Below, in pieces: positions 42,052 through 51,220 of a stretch of DNA of 64,000 nucleotides. This DNA comes from UBA11222 sp049323435 (GTDB lineage: Bacteria > Pseudomonadota > Alphaproteobacteria > UBA11222), in the NCBI GenBank assembly GCA_049323435.1, contig JBMOMX010000012.1, forward strand, positions 310,001 through 374,000, written 5' to 3'. The position numbers were made by a program, and so were the translations under genes. The notes under the pieces are model-generated. The model did not search any database, was not told the origin of the DNA, and saw nothing but the letters and a program-made list of their open reading frames with translations. The stretch's first letter is position 1. Every line of letters begins with the position of its first letter.

Positions 42052-43193
42052 GGGGCGCTCCGGACCGGGCGGCCGGTTAACGCCAAGGTCAGTTGAAATT
42101 GCTCCAGTCCGGTGACCGGATCGCGTAATGTCGGCGCGCTGAATTCAACTTTATGAATGACCGGCAGCGCCTCAAGCGGCGCAATCAAATCCGAAGCGGA
42201 TTGCGTGACCCCCTGTATCGAGAGTGCATTGCCGGCAAGTTCAAACTGCGCAAGATGCGCCGTATCCGGAAGCGCGATGCTGATCATGTTCACCAATCCG
42301 GTTACGGATGATCTGCGGCTGCGCAGATCGGACAGCAAGGACAGCTGCGCTGATGGGCTGCTGGCCCCTGGATGCTGCTGCGTGCGGGCCTGCGCCGCCT
42401 GACGCGCCGCTGCCAGCCTGTGCTGCATTTCACGCAAGACGAAGGCATCATGTATAAAAGGCGAGACAAGCGCCGCCATTAACAGCAGTCCGGCAGCTAC
42501 GAGAAGAATTTTTGGCGGCGCCTGCGTGGATCTGTGCGACAGAATATGCAGCGTATCGCCAGCCTGGCTGCCGCCAGTATCATCCGCCAGGCAGACACGA
42601 TCCGGCGTCAGGCCCGCAATAGCCAGTCTTTGCAGCATTTCATCGACAAGGCCACATGGCGCCAGCGCCAGATGCGCCATCACCCGGCCGCGCACATCAA
42701 CCGTTTCTTCCACCCGATACCCGGCATAGACCTGATCAGGTGCGAACGGGGTTTGCCGTTCGATTTCGCCGGCAATCGCATCAAAACCACGCGGCAGGGC
42801 GGAAACTGCGATCGGGGCCTGCCGCCGCAGACCATGCGAGGCTGGAATACGCAACACGCATTCTGCCCCGCCGTCACGCAGCACCGCCAGTCGATCGTTC
42901 AGACCAGCTTTTGACACAGGTCCAAGCGCCTGGCTTTTGTCTCCAAGCAGCAACTGGATGCTGAAACCATCCGCCTCGGGCGCCACGATAATGATTTCAT
43001 TCGTCAGACCCAAAAGAAGCGCAAGCCTGGAGGGCAGCATGGCCTGCAATTCCCGCCCCCACCAACGCAGAAACAGGCTGATAGCGCCCTGCTTCGCAGC
43101 TGAATTTTGTTCTGTTTGTGACAAAAGCGAAATCCCCAGATATGCCGGCATCAGGTGACATGCGCCCATGCTGCTGCCCGCCGCCAGCTTCAT
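42048..43193 (-). CDS. Type II secretion GspL-like protein (PilN domain)
   Basis: The 381-residue protein has a cytoplasmic N-terminal part of about 220 residues resembling the actin-like domain of GspL/PilM, including a region like PRGFDAIAGEIERQTPFAPDQ. One membrane helix (about residues 235-255) follows, then a PilN-like periplasmic part with LSLLSDLRSRRSSVTGLVNM and IQGVTQSASDLIAPLEAL. It is first of four overlapping genes in an order that parallels pilM/N-pilO-pilP-pilQ. In-frame ATG codons downstream of 43193 leave the start open. Confidence 0.75.
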   Translation of the reverse strand: MKLAAGSSMGACHLMPAYLGISLLSQTEQNSAAKQGAISLFLRWWGRELQAMLPSRLALLLGLTNEIIIVAPEADGFSIQLLLGDKSQALGPVSKAGLNDRLAVLRDGGAECVLRIPASHGLRRQAPIAVSALPRGFDAIAGEIERQTPFAPDQVYAGYRVEETVDVRGRVMAHLALAPCGLVDEMLQRLAIAGLTPDRVCLADDTGGSQAGDTLHILSHRSTQAPPKILLVAAGLLLMAALVSPFIHDAFVLREMQHRLAAARQAAQARTQQHPGASSPSAQLSLLSDLRSRRSSVTGLVNMISIALPDTAHLAQFELAGNALSIQGVTQSASDLIAPLEALPVIHKVEFSAPTLRDPVTGLEQFQLTLALTGRPVRSAP

Positions 43194-43226
43194 AGCATAT
43201 AAATCGGAAACCGGCCTGTGTAGTGC

Positions 43227-44381
43227 TTATGCTTCGGCAGCGTCAGGCTGCGCGTCGCGAAGGATCCAGCCGCCGCCCAGCACACGGCTGTTTCCATCCG
43301 GCGCATAAACCACACAGGCCTGACCAGGGGCCACCGCCTCTTCAGGCTGGTGCAGGATAATCCGTGCGCCGCCAGACTGATCGGGAAAAAGCCTGCCGGG
43401 GACCGGCGGCCTTGTAGAGCGTACTTTGACAGCCACTTCCTGCCCCGATATTGCAGGAGGGGTGTCGCCCAGCCAGTTCAGTGCGCGAATATGGAAATGA
43501 CTGCGGAGCAGGGCTTCACGCGGGCCGACAATAACACGGCGGCTGGCGGCATCCAGGCGAATGACGAATAAGGGTTCACCGCCGCCAATGCCGAGGCCCC
43601 GGCGCTGGCCAACGGTGTAATGGATGATGCCCTGATGCCGCGCCAGAATACGGCCATCGAGATGCACGATATCGCCCGGACCCACTGCCTGCGGGCGTAA
43701 TTTTTCAACGATTGCGGCATAACCGCCCTGGGGTACAAAACAGATATCCTGGCTGTCCGGCTTTTCTGCAACCGGCAATCCAAACCGCGCGGCAAGCGCG
43801 CGGGTTTCTTCCTTGCGCAGATCGCCTAGCGGAAAACGCAGAAAATCCAGTTGCACCGCCGTGGTGGCAAACAAAAAGTAACTCTGGTCGCGATCCGGAT
43901 CGACGGCGCGATGCATTTCCGGCCCATGCCTGCCCATCATCCGGCGCACATAATGTCCAGTTACCAGAGCCTGCGCGCCCAGATCGCGCGCCACCTGCAA
44001 CAGATCGGTAAATTTGACGGTCTGATTACAGGTTACACAGGGAACTGGGGTTTCTCCCGCAAGATAGCTGTCGGCGAAATCATCCATCACTGCCTGACGA
44101 AAGCGGGTTTCATAATCCAGCACATAATGGGGAATGCCGATTTTTTCCGCCACAAAGCGCGCGTCATGGATGTCGGTACCCGCGCAACAGGCGCCTTTGC
44201 GTGAAATCGCTGCGCCATGATCGTATAATTGCAGGGTGACGCCGACCGTGTCATAGCCCTGTTCATGCAGCAATGCGGCAGCGACCGAGGAATCGACACC
44301 GCCCGACATGGCCACAACGACGCGCGTTGCGCCGGGGGCGCCTGACAGACCCAGACCGGATGTTTGAGATATAAGAGACAT
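43227..44381 (-). CDS. mnmA: tRNA-specific 2-thiouridylase
   Basis: MnmA (384 residues) thiolates U34 in tRNA for Lys, Glu and Gln. The PP-loop ATPase motif SGGVDSS is at about residues 28-34. The two catalytic cysteines are in PVPCVTCNQTVKF (about 113-116) and DICFVPQGGYA (about 212). The tRNA-binding GRILARHQGIIHYTVGQRRG and a C-terminal beta domain complete the protein. It is followed 33 bases on by the GspL-like gene. Confidence 0.96.
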   Translation of the reverse strand: MSLISQTSGLGLSGAPGATRVVVAMSGGVDSSVAAALLHEQGYDTVGVTLQLYDHGAAISRKGACCAGTDIHDARFVAEKIGIPHYVLDYETRFRQAVMDDFADSYLAGETPVPCVTCNQTVKFTDLLQVARDLGAQALVTGHYVRRMMGRHGPEMHRAVDPDRDQSYFLFATTAVQLDFLRFPLGDLRKEETRALAARFGLPVAEKPDSQDICFVPQGGYAAIVEKLRPQAVGPGDIVHLDGRILARHQGIIHYTVGQRRGLGIGGGEPLFVIRLDAASRRVIVGPREALLRSHFHIRALNWLGDTPPAISGQEVAVKVRSTRPPVPGRLFPDQSGGARIILHQPEEAVAPGQACVVYAPDGNSRVLGGGWILRDAQPDAAEA

Positions 44382-44442
44382 GGCGCCTAAATACAGGCGC
44401 AGGCGTCCCCCGGCAAGTGCGCTGTCGCCCTGACAGCCCTAA

Positions 44443-45363
44443 CTACAGGTAATTCAGCAGACTGAGCTGGGATAATTGCCGGACCAGATTGTAGGACGCC
44501 TCGACCGCCAGTTTGTCCTGATTCAGCCGGGAAATGGCTTCGGCCATATCCACTTCGGACAGATCAGCGATTAATTGCTTGTTTACAGCCTCAAGCGCCT
44601 GATTGCGGATTGTTACGGATTCGATACGAGTTCCGACAAAGCCATTGCTAGACTGCAACTGGACAATCCCTGTGAGCGCATTGTCCAAATTCGTTATTTC
44701 AGACTGTAGCATGGCCCGATCCGCCGGTGTCAGCACAGTACCAAACGGAGTTGCGGCATTATATTCAGCCAGGCGCTTGACCGACGCCATCATATTCATC
44801 CCGATATCATTGGCCAGAATGCCATGCTCTATGACCAGATTCTGTTCAATGCGCACCTGGGCTTTTTGCTGCGTGTTCTGGAAAAAATCTGTCACCGGCG
44901 TGCCCACATTTGCCAATGAAGCCAGATCGGGAGCGCTGAAAGGCTGTACATCGGTGCGCGAGCCCGCATAAAGAAACTTTCCGGCAAAGCGCGTGTTCAA
45001 TACAGCTCTGCCGGAAACAAATGCGCTTTCAATATCCACCGAGAGCGAGCGGCCGCTACTATTGGCCAGCGCCTGCAGGACGCCATCACGCAGGGATTTT
45101 ACCGTATCGTACATCGTGGACAGGCTGGTGTCCTGCAAGACAACCTGAGCGCCTATCTGATTGCCCAGTTCAACAAATTTCTGGGTGCGGGAATCTATTG
45201 CCTGAGCGCTTATAAGTGCGGATGCATCACGCGCGATCCCTTCATAGCGATCCGACTTGGTCCCCGTAATCACCTGACGCTGGGAGTCCGCAACCTGGGT
45301 TTGCGCCCGCAGCATTTGCGACACAACCGCCTGCTGTTGCGCAAGCGAGGATATCCGCGTCAT
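44443..45363 (-). CDS. flgL: Flagellar hook-associated protein 3
   Basis: FlgL (306 residues) joins the hook-filament junction beside FlgK. It has flagellin-like helical ends: SLAQQQAVVSQMLRAQTQVADSQRQV at the N-terminus (positions 6-31, cited in part) and a C-terminal segment with EAISRLNQDKLAVEAS then LVRQLSQLSLLNYL. The gene follows flgK by 22 bases on the same strand, so both are driven by the sigma-54 promoter in front of flgK. Confidence 0.9.
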   Translation of the reverse strand: MTRISSLAQQQAVVSQMLRAQTQVADSQRQVITGTKSDRYEGIARDASALISAQAIDSRTQKFVELGNQIGAQVVLQDTSLSTMYDTVKSLRDGVLQALANSSGRSLSVDIESAFVSGRAVLNTRFAGKFLYAGSRTDVQPFSAPDLASLANVGTPVTDFFQNTQQKAQVRIEQNLVIEHGILANDIGMNMMASVKRLAEYNAATPFGTVLTPADRAMLQSEITNLDNALTGIVQLQSSNGFVGTRIESVTIRNQALEAVNKQLIADLSEVDMAEAISRLNQDKLAVEASYNLVRQLSQLSLLNYL

Positions 45364-45385
45364 GTCATGGTTTCCTTTTCATGGT

Positions 45386-47515
45386 TTACACGGCGTCCAG
45401 CAAAGTATTGAACAATTCTTCGGCGGCCTTGATCATCCGTGCCGCTGCATTGTAGGAATTCTGATAGATCACGAGGTTGGCCAGTTCCTCGTCAAGATTG
45501 ACGCCGGACACATCGGCAATCCGGGCCTTGATCTCATCGCGAATACCGGTTCTGTCGTTGCTCACGGTCTGCGCCTGCGCTGCCAGCCGCGCCGCATTGG
45601 AAAGGAACTGACCGCTATAATCGTTTAGTGTCGATGAAAAGCTTGTCAGACTTCCGGCGGCGGAAAAGCTGGCCAGTTGATTTTCCAGCGCATGAAGCGC
45701 AATAGCGCCGCGATCATCCGCCGCGCCCAGCGCGACGCCGCCAATGGCGGTGACATTCAGTTTGGCGAGCGCCAGCCTGGAATTATTGAGCGATATATCC
45801 GGACGTATTTCCAGATTCACCGCCTGATTCTGCCGTGCGCCAGGACCAATCCCGAATAGTTTTGAAAGGCTGACACCGGTACCGCCCCGGTTGGTCAAAT
45901 CCTCAATTGAATATAATGTGCTGCCTTCACTGCCGGGGGCCGCCGCGAATTTCAATGCCCCTTTCGCATCAAGGGTGAAGCTGCCAAAAGGATTTAAGCT
46001 GGCATTCAACTGGGAAACCGTATCGCCTATTGTAGCGCCTGCAATGGCCAGGGTGAAGTCGCGTGTAACCTGCCCCCTGGAATTGATCAGTTTAAATTGT
46101 GCCGTGCTGCCCAGCGTAAATCCATGCGCCGCAGCAGCGTCGAGCCCGGTCTGGTAGTGGCTGGGAGAATCAGATTTTACGAGATCGTTCATTGCAAAAA
46201 AATGGGCAAACCCGCGTCCCGCGCGTGCACTGGGCTGGCTGCCATCCTGAAGCATCGCAACGCCATGCGCGGGGTTTGTAGCGCGGAGCGTCATGACGCC
46301 ATTGCTGAATGTCAGGGTGCCGCTGGCGCCGAGACCGGCATTGATGGCTGCAACCGCAGCCCCCAGCGTTGTCCCGCCAAACGCCACCGGCGCGCCCCCA
46401 TTGACGCGATACTGGTTGTTCGAAAAATCGGCCTGCACGCTGGTAACTGTCAGCCCCGCCGCATCGGTAATGCTGAAATTGCTGATTCCTGTAAAGGCGT
46501 GCGCATCAGCGGCGAGAAGGCCGGTATTCGCCCCGGCAAGCTGGTTTGGCGCCGGGACGGCGGAATTGTCATTATGAACAGAATTAAGCTGATCCGCTAT
46601 TTTCGACGCAAGTTCACCTAATTCTTCGGCAATTTGGGGCAAAGTAATATCGCGCATTTCGATCAAACCGCGAATTTCACCGGAAGCAATATGCGTTTCC
46701 AGCGCCGTACCATTCGGACTGACAACCCCGGTATAGGGGTCAACAGAATGCAGCGTGATACGCGGAAATATAGTGTCTGGATTAACTACGGCGCTTGCAG
46801 AATAGCGCAGCTCGCTATAGCCGGTGCTGACCATGAATATGCCGTCCGTTGAGGCGACAAAAGCCTGTCCGTCCGGCTGAATGGATATGCGGATATCCAT
46901 GAACTCGGCCAGAGTATCCAGTGCTTTCTGGCGTTGGTCAATCAAGGCGTTGGCGTCGCCATTAAGCGCTTTGGATGCAACAATGCTTGTATTTAACGCC
47001 TGAATATTTTTCAGTAAATCATTGGCAATGCCCACGCGGCTGAAAATATCCTGATCTGCATCGGCGCGAATGCGCTGTATGGATCCAGCAATCCCTTCCA
47101 GTTCATTTAACGCGACCCGCACCGCATTCAGGCCGGTTCCCCGCCGCACCAGCGAGGTCGGATCAATTTGCATTTCCGACAGGTCGGCAAACATCGCGTC
47201 AATCTTGGCCGAGATGGAACTGTTTGACGTGGGATCACCGAATACCGATTGCAGCCGGTCATGCAGTTTGGAAATAATTTCTGCGGCTTTCGCATTTGAA
47301 GCGGCGGCAAAGGATTCACGTGTCAGAAAATCATCCGTAATACGGTTGACCGCAACAACATCAATACCGCCAAGCTCACGCGACTGAAAGTTGATCGTGC
47401 GCCGCGCATAATCAGGATTATTTACATTAGCAATATTTGATGACGTATGGCGAATCCCCGCCTGACTCGCCTTCAGACCGCTGACTGCATTGCCCAGAAT
47501 TCCAACACCTGACAT
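45386..47515 (-). CDS. flgK: Flagellar hook-associated protein 1
   Basis: FlgK (709 residues) is the first hook-filament junction protein. The N-terminus has the rod/hook signature SGLKASQAGIRHTSSNIANV with NPDYARR, and the C-terminus has the paired helix ending VNLDEELANLVIYQNSYNAA. The central region is longer than in enteric FlgK, with several beta domains, as is common in alphaproteobacteria. A sigma-54 promoter lies 28 bases upstream of the ATG. Confidence 0.95.
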   Translation of the reverse strand: MSGVGILGNAVSGLKASQAGIRHTSSNIANVNNPDYARRTINFQSRELGGIDVVAVNRITDDFLTRESFAAASNAKAAEIISKLHDRLQSVFGDPTSNSSISAKIDAMFADLSEMQIDPTSLVRRGTGLNAVRVALNELEGIAGSIQRIRADADQDIFSRVGIANDLLKNIQALNTSIVASKALNGDANALIDQRQKALDTLAEFMDIRISIQPDGQAFVASTDGIFMVSTGYSELRYSASAVVNPDTIFPRITLHSVDPYTGVVSPNGTALETHIASGEIRGLIEMRDITLPQIAEELGELASKIADQLNSVHNDNSAVPAPNQLAGANTGLLAADAHAFTGISNFSITDAAGLTVTSVQADFSNNQYRVNGGAPVAFGGTTLGAAVAAINAGLGASGTLTFSNGVMTLRATNPAHGVAMLQDGSQPSARAGRGFAHFFAMNDLVKSDSPSHYQTGLDAAAAHGFTLGSTAQFKLINSRGQVTRDFTLAIAGATIGDTVSQLNASLNPFGSFTLDAKGALKFAAAPGSEGSTLYSIEDLTNRGGTGVSLSKLFGIGPGARQNQAVNLEIRPDISLNNSRLALAKLNVTAIGGVALGAADDRGAIALHALENQLASFSAAGSLTSFSSTLNDYSGQFLSNAARLAAQAQTVSNDRTGIRDEIKARIADVSGVNLDEELANLVIYQNSYNAAARMIKAAEELFNTLLDAV

Positions 47516-47542
47516 ATGGGCCTCCTTTTCCGCTTACTCCAG

Positions 47543-47559
47543 TGCAAGCTTGATGCCAG
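47543..47559 (-). promoter_or_regulatory. Sigma-54 promoter of flgK-flgL
   Basis: On the minus strand CTGGCATCAAGCTTGCA matches the sigma-54 consensus TGGCAC-N5-TTGC, with GG and GC separated by exactly 10 bases. Transcription would start about 15 bases before the flgK ATG. A cognate activator, FlbD, is encoded at 57940-59325. Confidence 0.75.
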
Positions 47560-47761
47560 CATGCAATCTGTCCTTCACGCCACGGCAAAAGCCGGTTTTT
47601 GGCCCTTTATGCGCCTGGCCCGATAGTGAAGCATGCGCCATGTGGCAGAAATTTCCGCCCCGCCGCATCTTCCCCGGCCATGTTTGCCGGGATAGGCACC
47701 GATTAAAAATGGTGCGGGCAGGCCTGATCAGGATTTTACTGAAATTCCGCAGGAACCTGAC

Positions 47762-47778
47762 TTGGCCCGCCCCTTGCT
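47762..47778 (+). promoter_or_regulatory. Sigma-54 promoter of fliK-flgD-flgE
   Basis: TTGGCCCGCCCCTTGCT carries GG and GC with the exact 10-base spacing, and TTGCT at -12 is a full match. It lies about 85 bases before fliK. The 347-base gap between flgK and fliK holds this site, the divergent one at 47543-47559 and no gene. Confidence 0.75.
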
Positions 47779-47862
47779 AGACAAGCTGGCAAGATGCCGC
47801 TAACAGCGCAGACCCGCGCAATGAAAAACAGCGCATCAGGCCGGAAGTAAACAGGGACAAAA

Positions 47863-49923
47863 ATGAAATTAGCGCAAAGTTTCCTCTCACTGCCAGGACT
47901 GGCTGCTATGTCTGGTGCAGCTTCGGTCGTGACCGGCAGTGTGCCGGCTGGCGGGGAGAACGCAATGCTTTCTGCCACTGCATCCGCAGGAAATATGGGT
48001 TTGCCAGCCAACCCCGCATTGACCGCATTTGAAAGTTTACTGCAATCAGCGGCTGTCATCCCTGCCCCGTCCAATGGCATTGAAATTAAAAACACGCTGG
48101 CCGGCGGCGCTCTGAATTTAATTTCACCACCTCCGCTTTCAGGGCCGCTTTCCGGAATGACCGTAACCGGCGCCGCAGTGCTGAATCCGGCTTTGCCGCA
48201 GCAACAGAATTTGCCGGGCGCACGCAACCTTGCGGCACCGGCAACCCCGGACAAGACGGCACAGCTCCCGGCTTCATCCGCCGCCGCCGTGACTGAGGTC
48301 ATCACTCAGGCCGCGTCTCAGCTCATTGCAGCGCAATCAGTCAGCGAACCCGGTGCAGGCAATGCTGATGCGGAAAAACCGCTTGCGGGGTATGAAGGCG
48401 CGGATTCCTTGATGATGCCGGTCAACCCGATGGCAATGGGGACAAGCGATCCAGCCGCCACAGCCATCATGGCCCTTTCATCCGGAACTGAAAAAAACCT
48501 CCCGCAGACTGCGCCCGGTGTGGCGCAGGAAGATAATCAGGAGACACATAGTGCCCCGGCCCGTCCATTAGCTTCCGGGCAGCACGAAAATATTGCCGCA
48601 CCCCTGTCTCAGAAAACGCATCCCCTGGGGGCTGGACCTGCGGAAAACGCAAAAGCGGCCACTCAGCCAAGTGTTAATCCACCAATCCTTGCGCAAGCCG
48701 GATCCGATTTTACCGGCCAGTCTGAAGACGCATCTTCCGCGGCATCCGATCATGCCCCATCACCCGGCCAATCACCTGGCAATGTGCCGGCGGCTGTCCC
48801 TTCTGCAGATAATTCCAGCCCTGCTGTTCCAGTCCAGACAGCTATAGTCATCTCGTCCGCGCAGGAACAGACCGCCTTGAACAGGCCCATAAAGCCTGTC
48901 GAAAAAGCTCAGACCGCGCCGTCTGAATTGCTGCCAGAGAATCAAAAAAGACCGGACCCGCTTTCCGATGCGGAGGCCTTGACTTCCGGCGCCGGTAAAG
49001 ATGCCGGGCCGTTGCAAGCCCAGGCGCCGTCAACGCCCATGTTTGTAACTGGCCAGCAAAGTCCGATTTCAGATATGACACAAATTGCCGTGACGGCGGC
49101 TGGTGCTGCGCAGACAGCAGGCGCCGCCCCTGTTGCCGGGACCACCGCGTTAGCGCCAGAGATTGCGTCAGCAAGCGAGCGGATTATGCGCCCGGCCGCA
49201 GCGGCACAGGATACGGCACAGCCGCTCAAGGACACGTCCGTTGCGCCCGCCGCGCCCGCCGCCGCAGCGTCTCCTTCACCTGGACAGGCCGCCACACAGG
49301 CGCAAACCCCATCGGCGGACGGGCAGATATTGGCTCAAAATTTTTCTCAAACCGCTGAGTCCGTTGCTGTTGCATCGCCGCAGGATATTCAGATCAGCCA
49401 GGCGGAAACAGGCCGTGCGGATGGTTTTGGCGCCGGGCCGCTTGAAAAATCAGAAGCCCAGCGCAACGGAATTTCCCCGACTCCGGTGCGCGCCGAAAAC
49501 CACCCGCCCAGCCCGCCCATTCGCGACATCGCCATACATATCTCGCAGCATGCCGATACAGGCGCAAACCGTTTTCAATTACGACTTGATCCGCCCGAAC
49601 TGGGACGGGTGGAAGTGCGCATGGAAATTTCACCCGAAGGCAAGCTGAGCGCGGTGATAGCAGTTGAACGTCCCGAAACCCTCGATCTGCTGCAACGCGA
49701 CCAGCGCGCGCTTGAAAGAAGCCTGACCGAAGCCGGCCTTAAGACTGACAGCAATTCGCTGAATTTTTCGCTCAAGGGCGGTCGCCACGATAATCAGTCC
49801 ACTGATTTATACCATAAAGGCGCTGACAGCAGCGGCAAAGACCCGCTGTCAGATGACTGGGATGAGCCCATCGCCCCCATCGCAGCGCGCTTTTCCAATC
49901 GCGCCGTTAACATCCATATCTAG
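47863..49923 (+). CDS. fliK: Flagellar hook-length control protein
   Basis: The first 540 residues are low-complexity, rich in Ala, Pro, Ser and Gln, as expected for the ruler part of FliK that is exported while the hook grows. The C-terminal domain (about 555-650) is the conserved Flg_hook domain: FQLRLDPPELGRVEVRMEIS, LSAVIAVERPETLDLLQRD and LERSLTEAGL. It switches export specificity from hook to filament subunits. Length (686) is within the wide family range. It begins the operon with flgD and flgE. Confidence 0.92.
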   Translation: MKLAQSFLSLPGLAAMSGAASVVTGSVPAGGENAMLSATASAGNMGLPANPALTAFESLLQSAAVIPAPSNGIEIKNTLAGGALNLISPPPLSGPLSGMTVTGAAVLNPALPQQQNLPGARNLAAPATPDKTAQLPASSAAAVTEVITQAASQLIAAQSVSEPGAGNADAEKPLAGYEGADSLMMPVNPMAMGTSDPAATAIMALSSGTEKNLPQTAPGVAQEDNQETHSAPARPLASGQHENIAAPLSQKTHPLGAGPAENAKAATQPSVNPPILAQAGSDFTGQSEDASSAASDHAPSPGQSPGNVPAAVPSADNSSPAVPVQTAIVISSAQEQTALNRPIKPVEKAQTAPSELLPENQKRPDPLSDAEALTSGAGKDAGPLQAQAPSTPMFVTGQQSPISDMTQIAVTAAGAAQTAGAAPVAGTTALAPEIASASERIMRPAAAAQDTAQPLKDTSVAPAAPAAAASPSPGQAATQAQTPSADGQILAQNFSQTAESVAVASPQDIQISQAETGRADGFGAGPLEKSEAQRNGISPTPVRAENHPPSPPIRDIAIHISQHADTGANRFQLRLDPPELGRVEVRMEISPEGKLSAVIAVERPETLDLLQRDQRALERSLTEAGLKTDSNSLNFSLKGGRHDNQSTDLYHKGADSSGKDPLSDDWDEPIAPIAARFSNRAVNIHI

Positions 49924-49932
49924 GAAAAAATC

Positions 49933-51102
49933 ATGGCCACAAGCGGATTATCTCCTGCATCAATTTTGGATCCCAGCAAGCCCGCTGCCGCTTCGGCACT
50001 GGCTGCAAAAACTCCTGCGCCATCGCCCGTGACTGCGGCATCCGGGAACGCGCTGAACAAGCTGACCAATGATTTCAATACGTTCCTGACATTGCTGACA
50101 ACCCAGCTGCAGAATCAGGATCCGCTTGAGCCCTTGGATTCCAAGGAATTTACCAGTCAGCTCGTGCAATTTACTTCGGTGGAACAGTCGATACAGTCTA
50201 ACAAAAACCTGGAAAAGCTGATTGCGCTGACTAGCGGCAATACCTCCAGCGCCGCGTTTAATTACATTGGACGCGAAGTAAGAATGGCCAATGACAGCAC
50301 CAACCTGTCTAACGGCCTGGCGAACTGGTCCTATGAAGTCAGTCCGGCTGCGGCAAGCAGCGCCATCACTGTCCTGGACGCAAAAGGCAATGCCGTATTC
50401 ACAACAGAAGGCGTAACCGGCGCCGGGACGCATAATTTCTCATGGAACGGCAAGGATAAAAACGGCAAGGCGCTGCCGGAAGGCGTTTACAGGCTGAGTG
50501 TATCAGCGCTCGATCTCAGCCAGAAGCCGGTTACATCCAAGGTGTTCACGACCGGTATTGTTACGAATGTAGAAATTTCAGGCGATCAGCCGTCGCTGTT
50601 TATTGGCTCTGTCAAGGTGCCGCTGAAGGATGTGTTGTCTGTAAGCCAGAGCAACAGTACTGGCGCGCCGCTCGACTATATCGGCCGCGAAATACGGACG
50701 ATCAATTCAAACACCAATCTTGTGAATGGCGGCGCCAACTGGACCTATGAAGTAGATGCAAAGGCCGCCAGGACCATCGTGACCCTGAAAGACAGCGCCG
50801 GCAAGACCGTGCTCGAACAGAATGTCACACCGATGCCCGGAACTAATGCGCTGAACTGGAATGGCGTGGACAAGAATGGGGATCAGCAGCCTGACGGTGT
50901 TTACAGCATGAGCGTGAGGGCCGTTGACAAGGATGATGCGCCAGTCAACGCCAAGGTCTTCACCAGCGGCATTGTGAGCAGTGTGGATTCATCCGGCAAT
51001 CTGCCGGTTCTGGTCATCGGCGGGGTGAAGATCAATCTCGCTGATGTGCTGGCGGTGACGGAACCGGCCAGAACAGCATCGGCGGCAACAGGCGGATCGT
51101 AA
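49933..51102 (+). CDS. flgD: Flagellar hook assembly (capping) protein with duplicated Ig/tudor module
   Basis: FlgD caps the growing hook. The N-terminus has the conserved LTNDFNTFLTLLTTQLQNQD and DPLEPLDSKEFTSQLVQFTS (about residues 38-80). What follows is unusual: the FlgD-Ig/tudor module occurs twice, at about 110-240 and 246-380, with matching landmarks YIGRE, NW.YEV, WNG.DKNG, P.GVY..SV.A, KVFT.GIV and DVL.V. Typical FlgD has about 220-250 residues; this has 389. It follows fliK by 9 bases. Confidence 0.93.
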   Translation: MATSGLSPASILDPSKPAAASALAAKTPAPSPVTAASGNALNKLTNDFNTFLTLLTTQLQNQDPLEPLDSKEFTSQLVQFTSVEQSIQSNKNLEKLIALTSGNTSSAAFNYIGREVRMANDSTNLSNGLANWSYEVSPAAASSAITVLDAKGNAVFTTEGVTGAGTHNFSWNGKDKNGKALPEGVYRLSVSALDLSQKPVTSKVFTTGIVTNVEISGDQPSLFIGSVKVPLKDVLSVSQSNSTGAPLDYIGREIRTINSNTNLVNGGANWTYEVDAKAARTIVTLKDSAGKTVLEQNVTPMPGTNALNWNGVDKNGDQQPDGVYSMSVRAVDKDDAPVNAKVFTSGIVSSVDSSGNLPVLVIGGVKINLADVLAVTEPARTASAATGGS

Positions 51103-51112
51103 GAAAACCAAC

Positions 51113-51130
51113 GGCGCTCATATGAGCGCC
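51113..51130. repeat. Perfect palindrome between flgD and flgE
   Basis: GGCGCTCATATGAGCGCC is fully self-complementary and lies 10 bases after the flgD stop, 90 bases before flgE. As a hairpin it may stabilise or attenuate the transcript so that flgE and flgD levels differ. There is no T run, so it is not an obvious terminator. Confidence 0.5.
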
Positions 51131-51220
51131 AGTTAATCTCAATGGGCGCAATGAAGGATGCGCCTCAACAGAAAGCCGGCCGCCGCTTCGAACAAGCGGA
51201 TCCCGGAAGAGGAAGATCAA

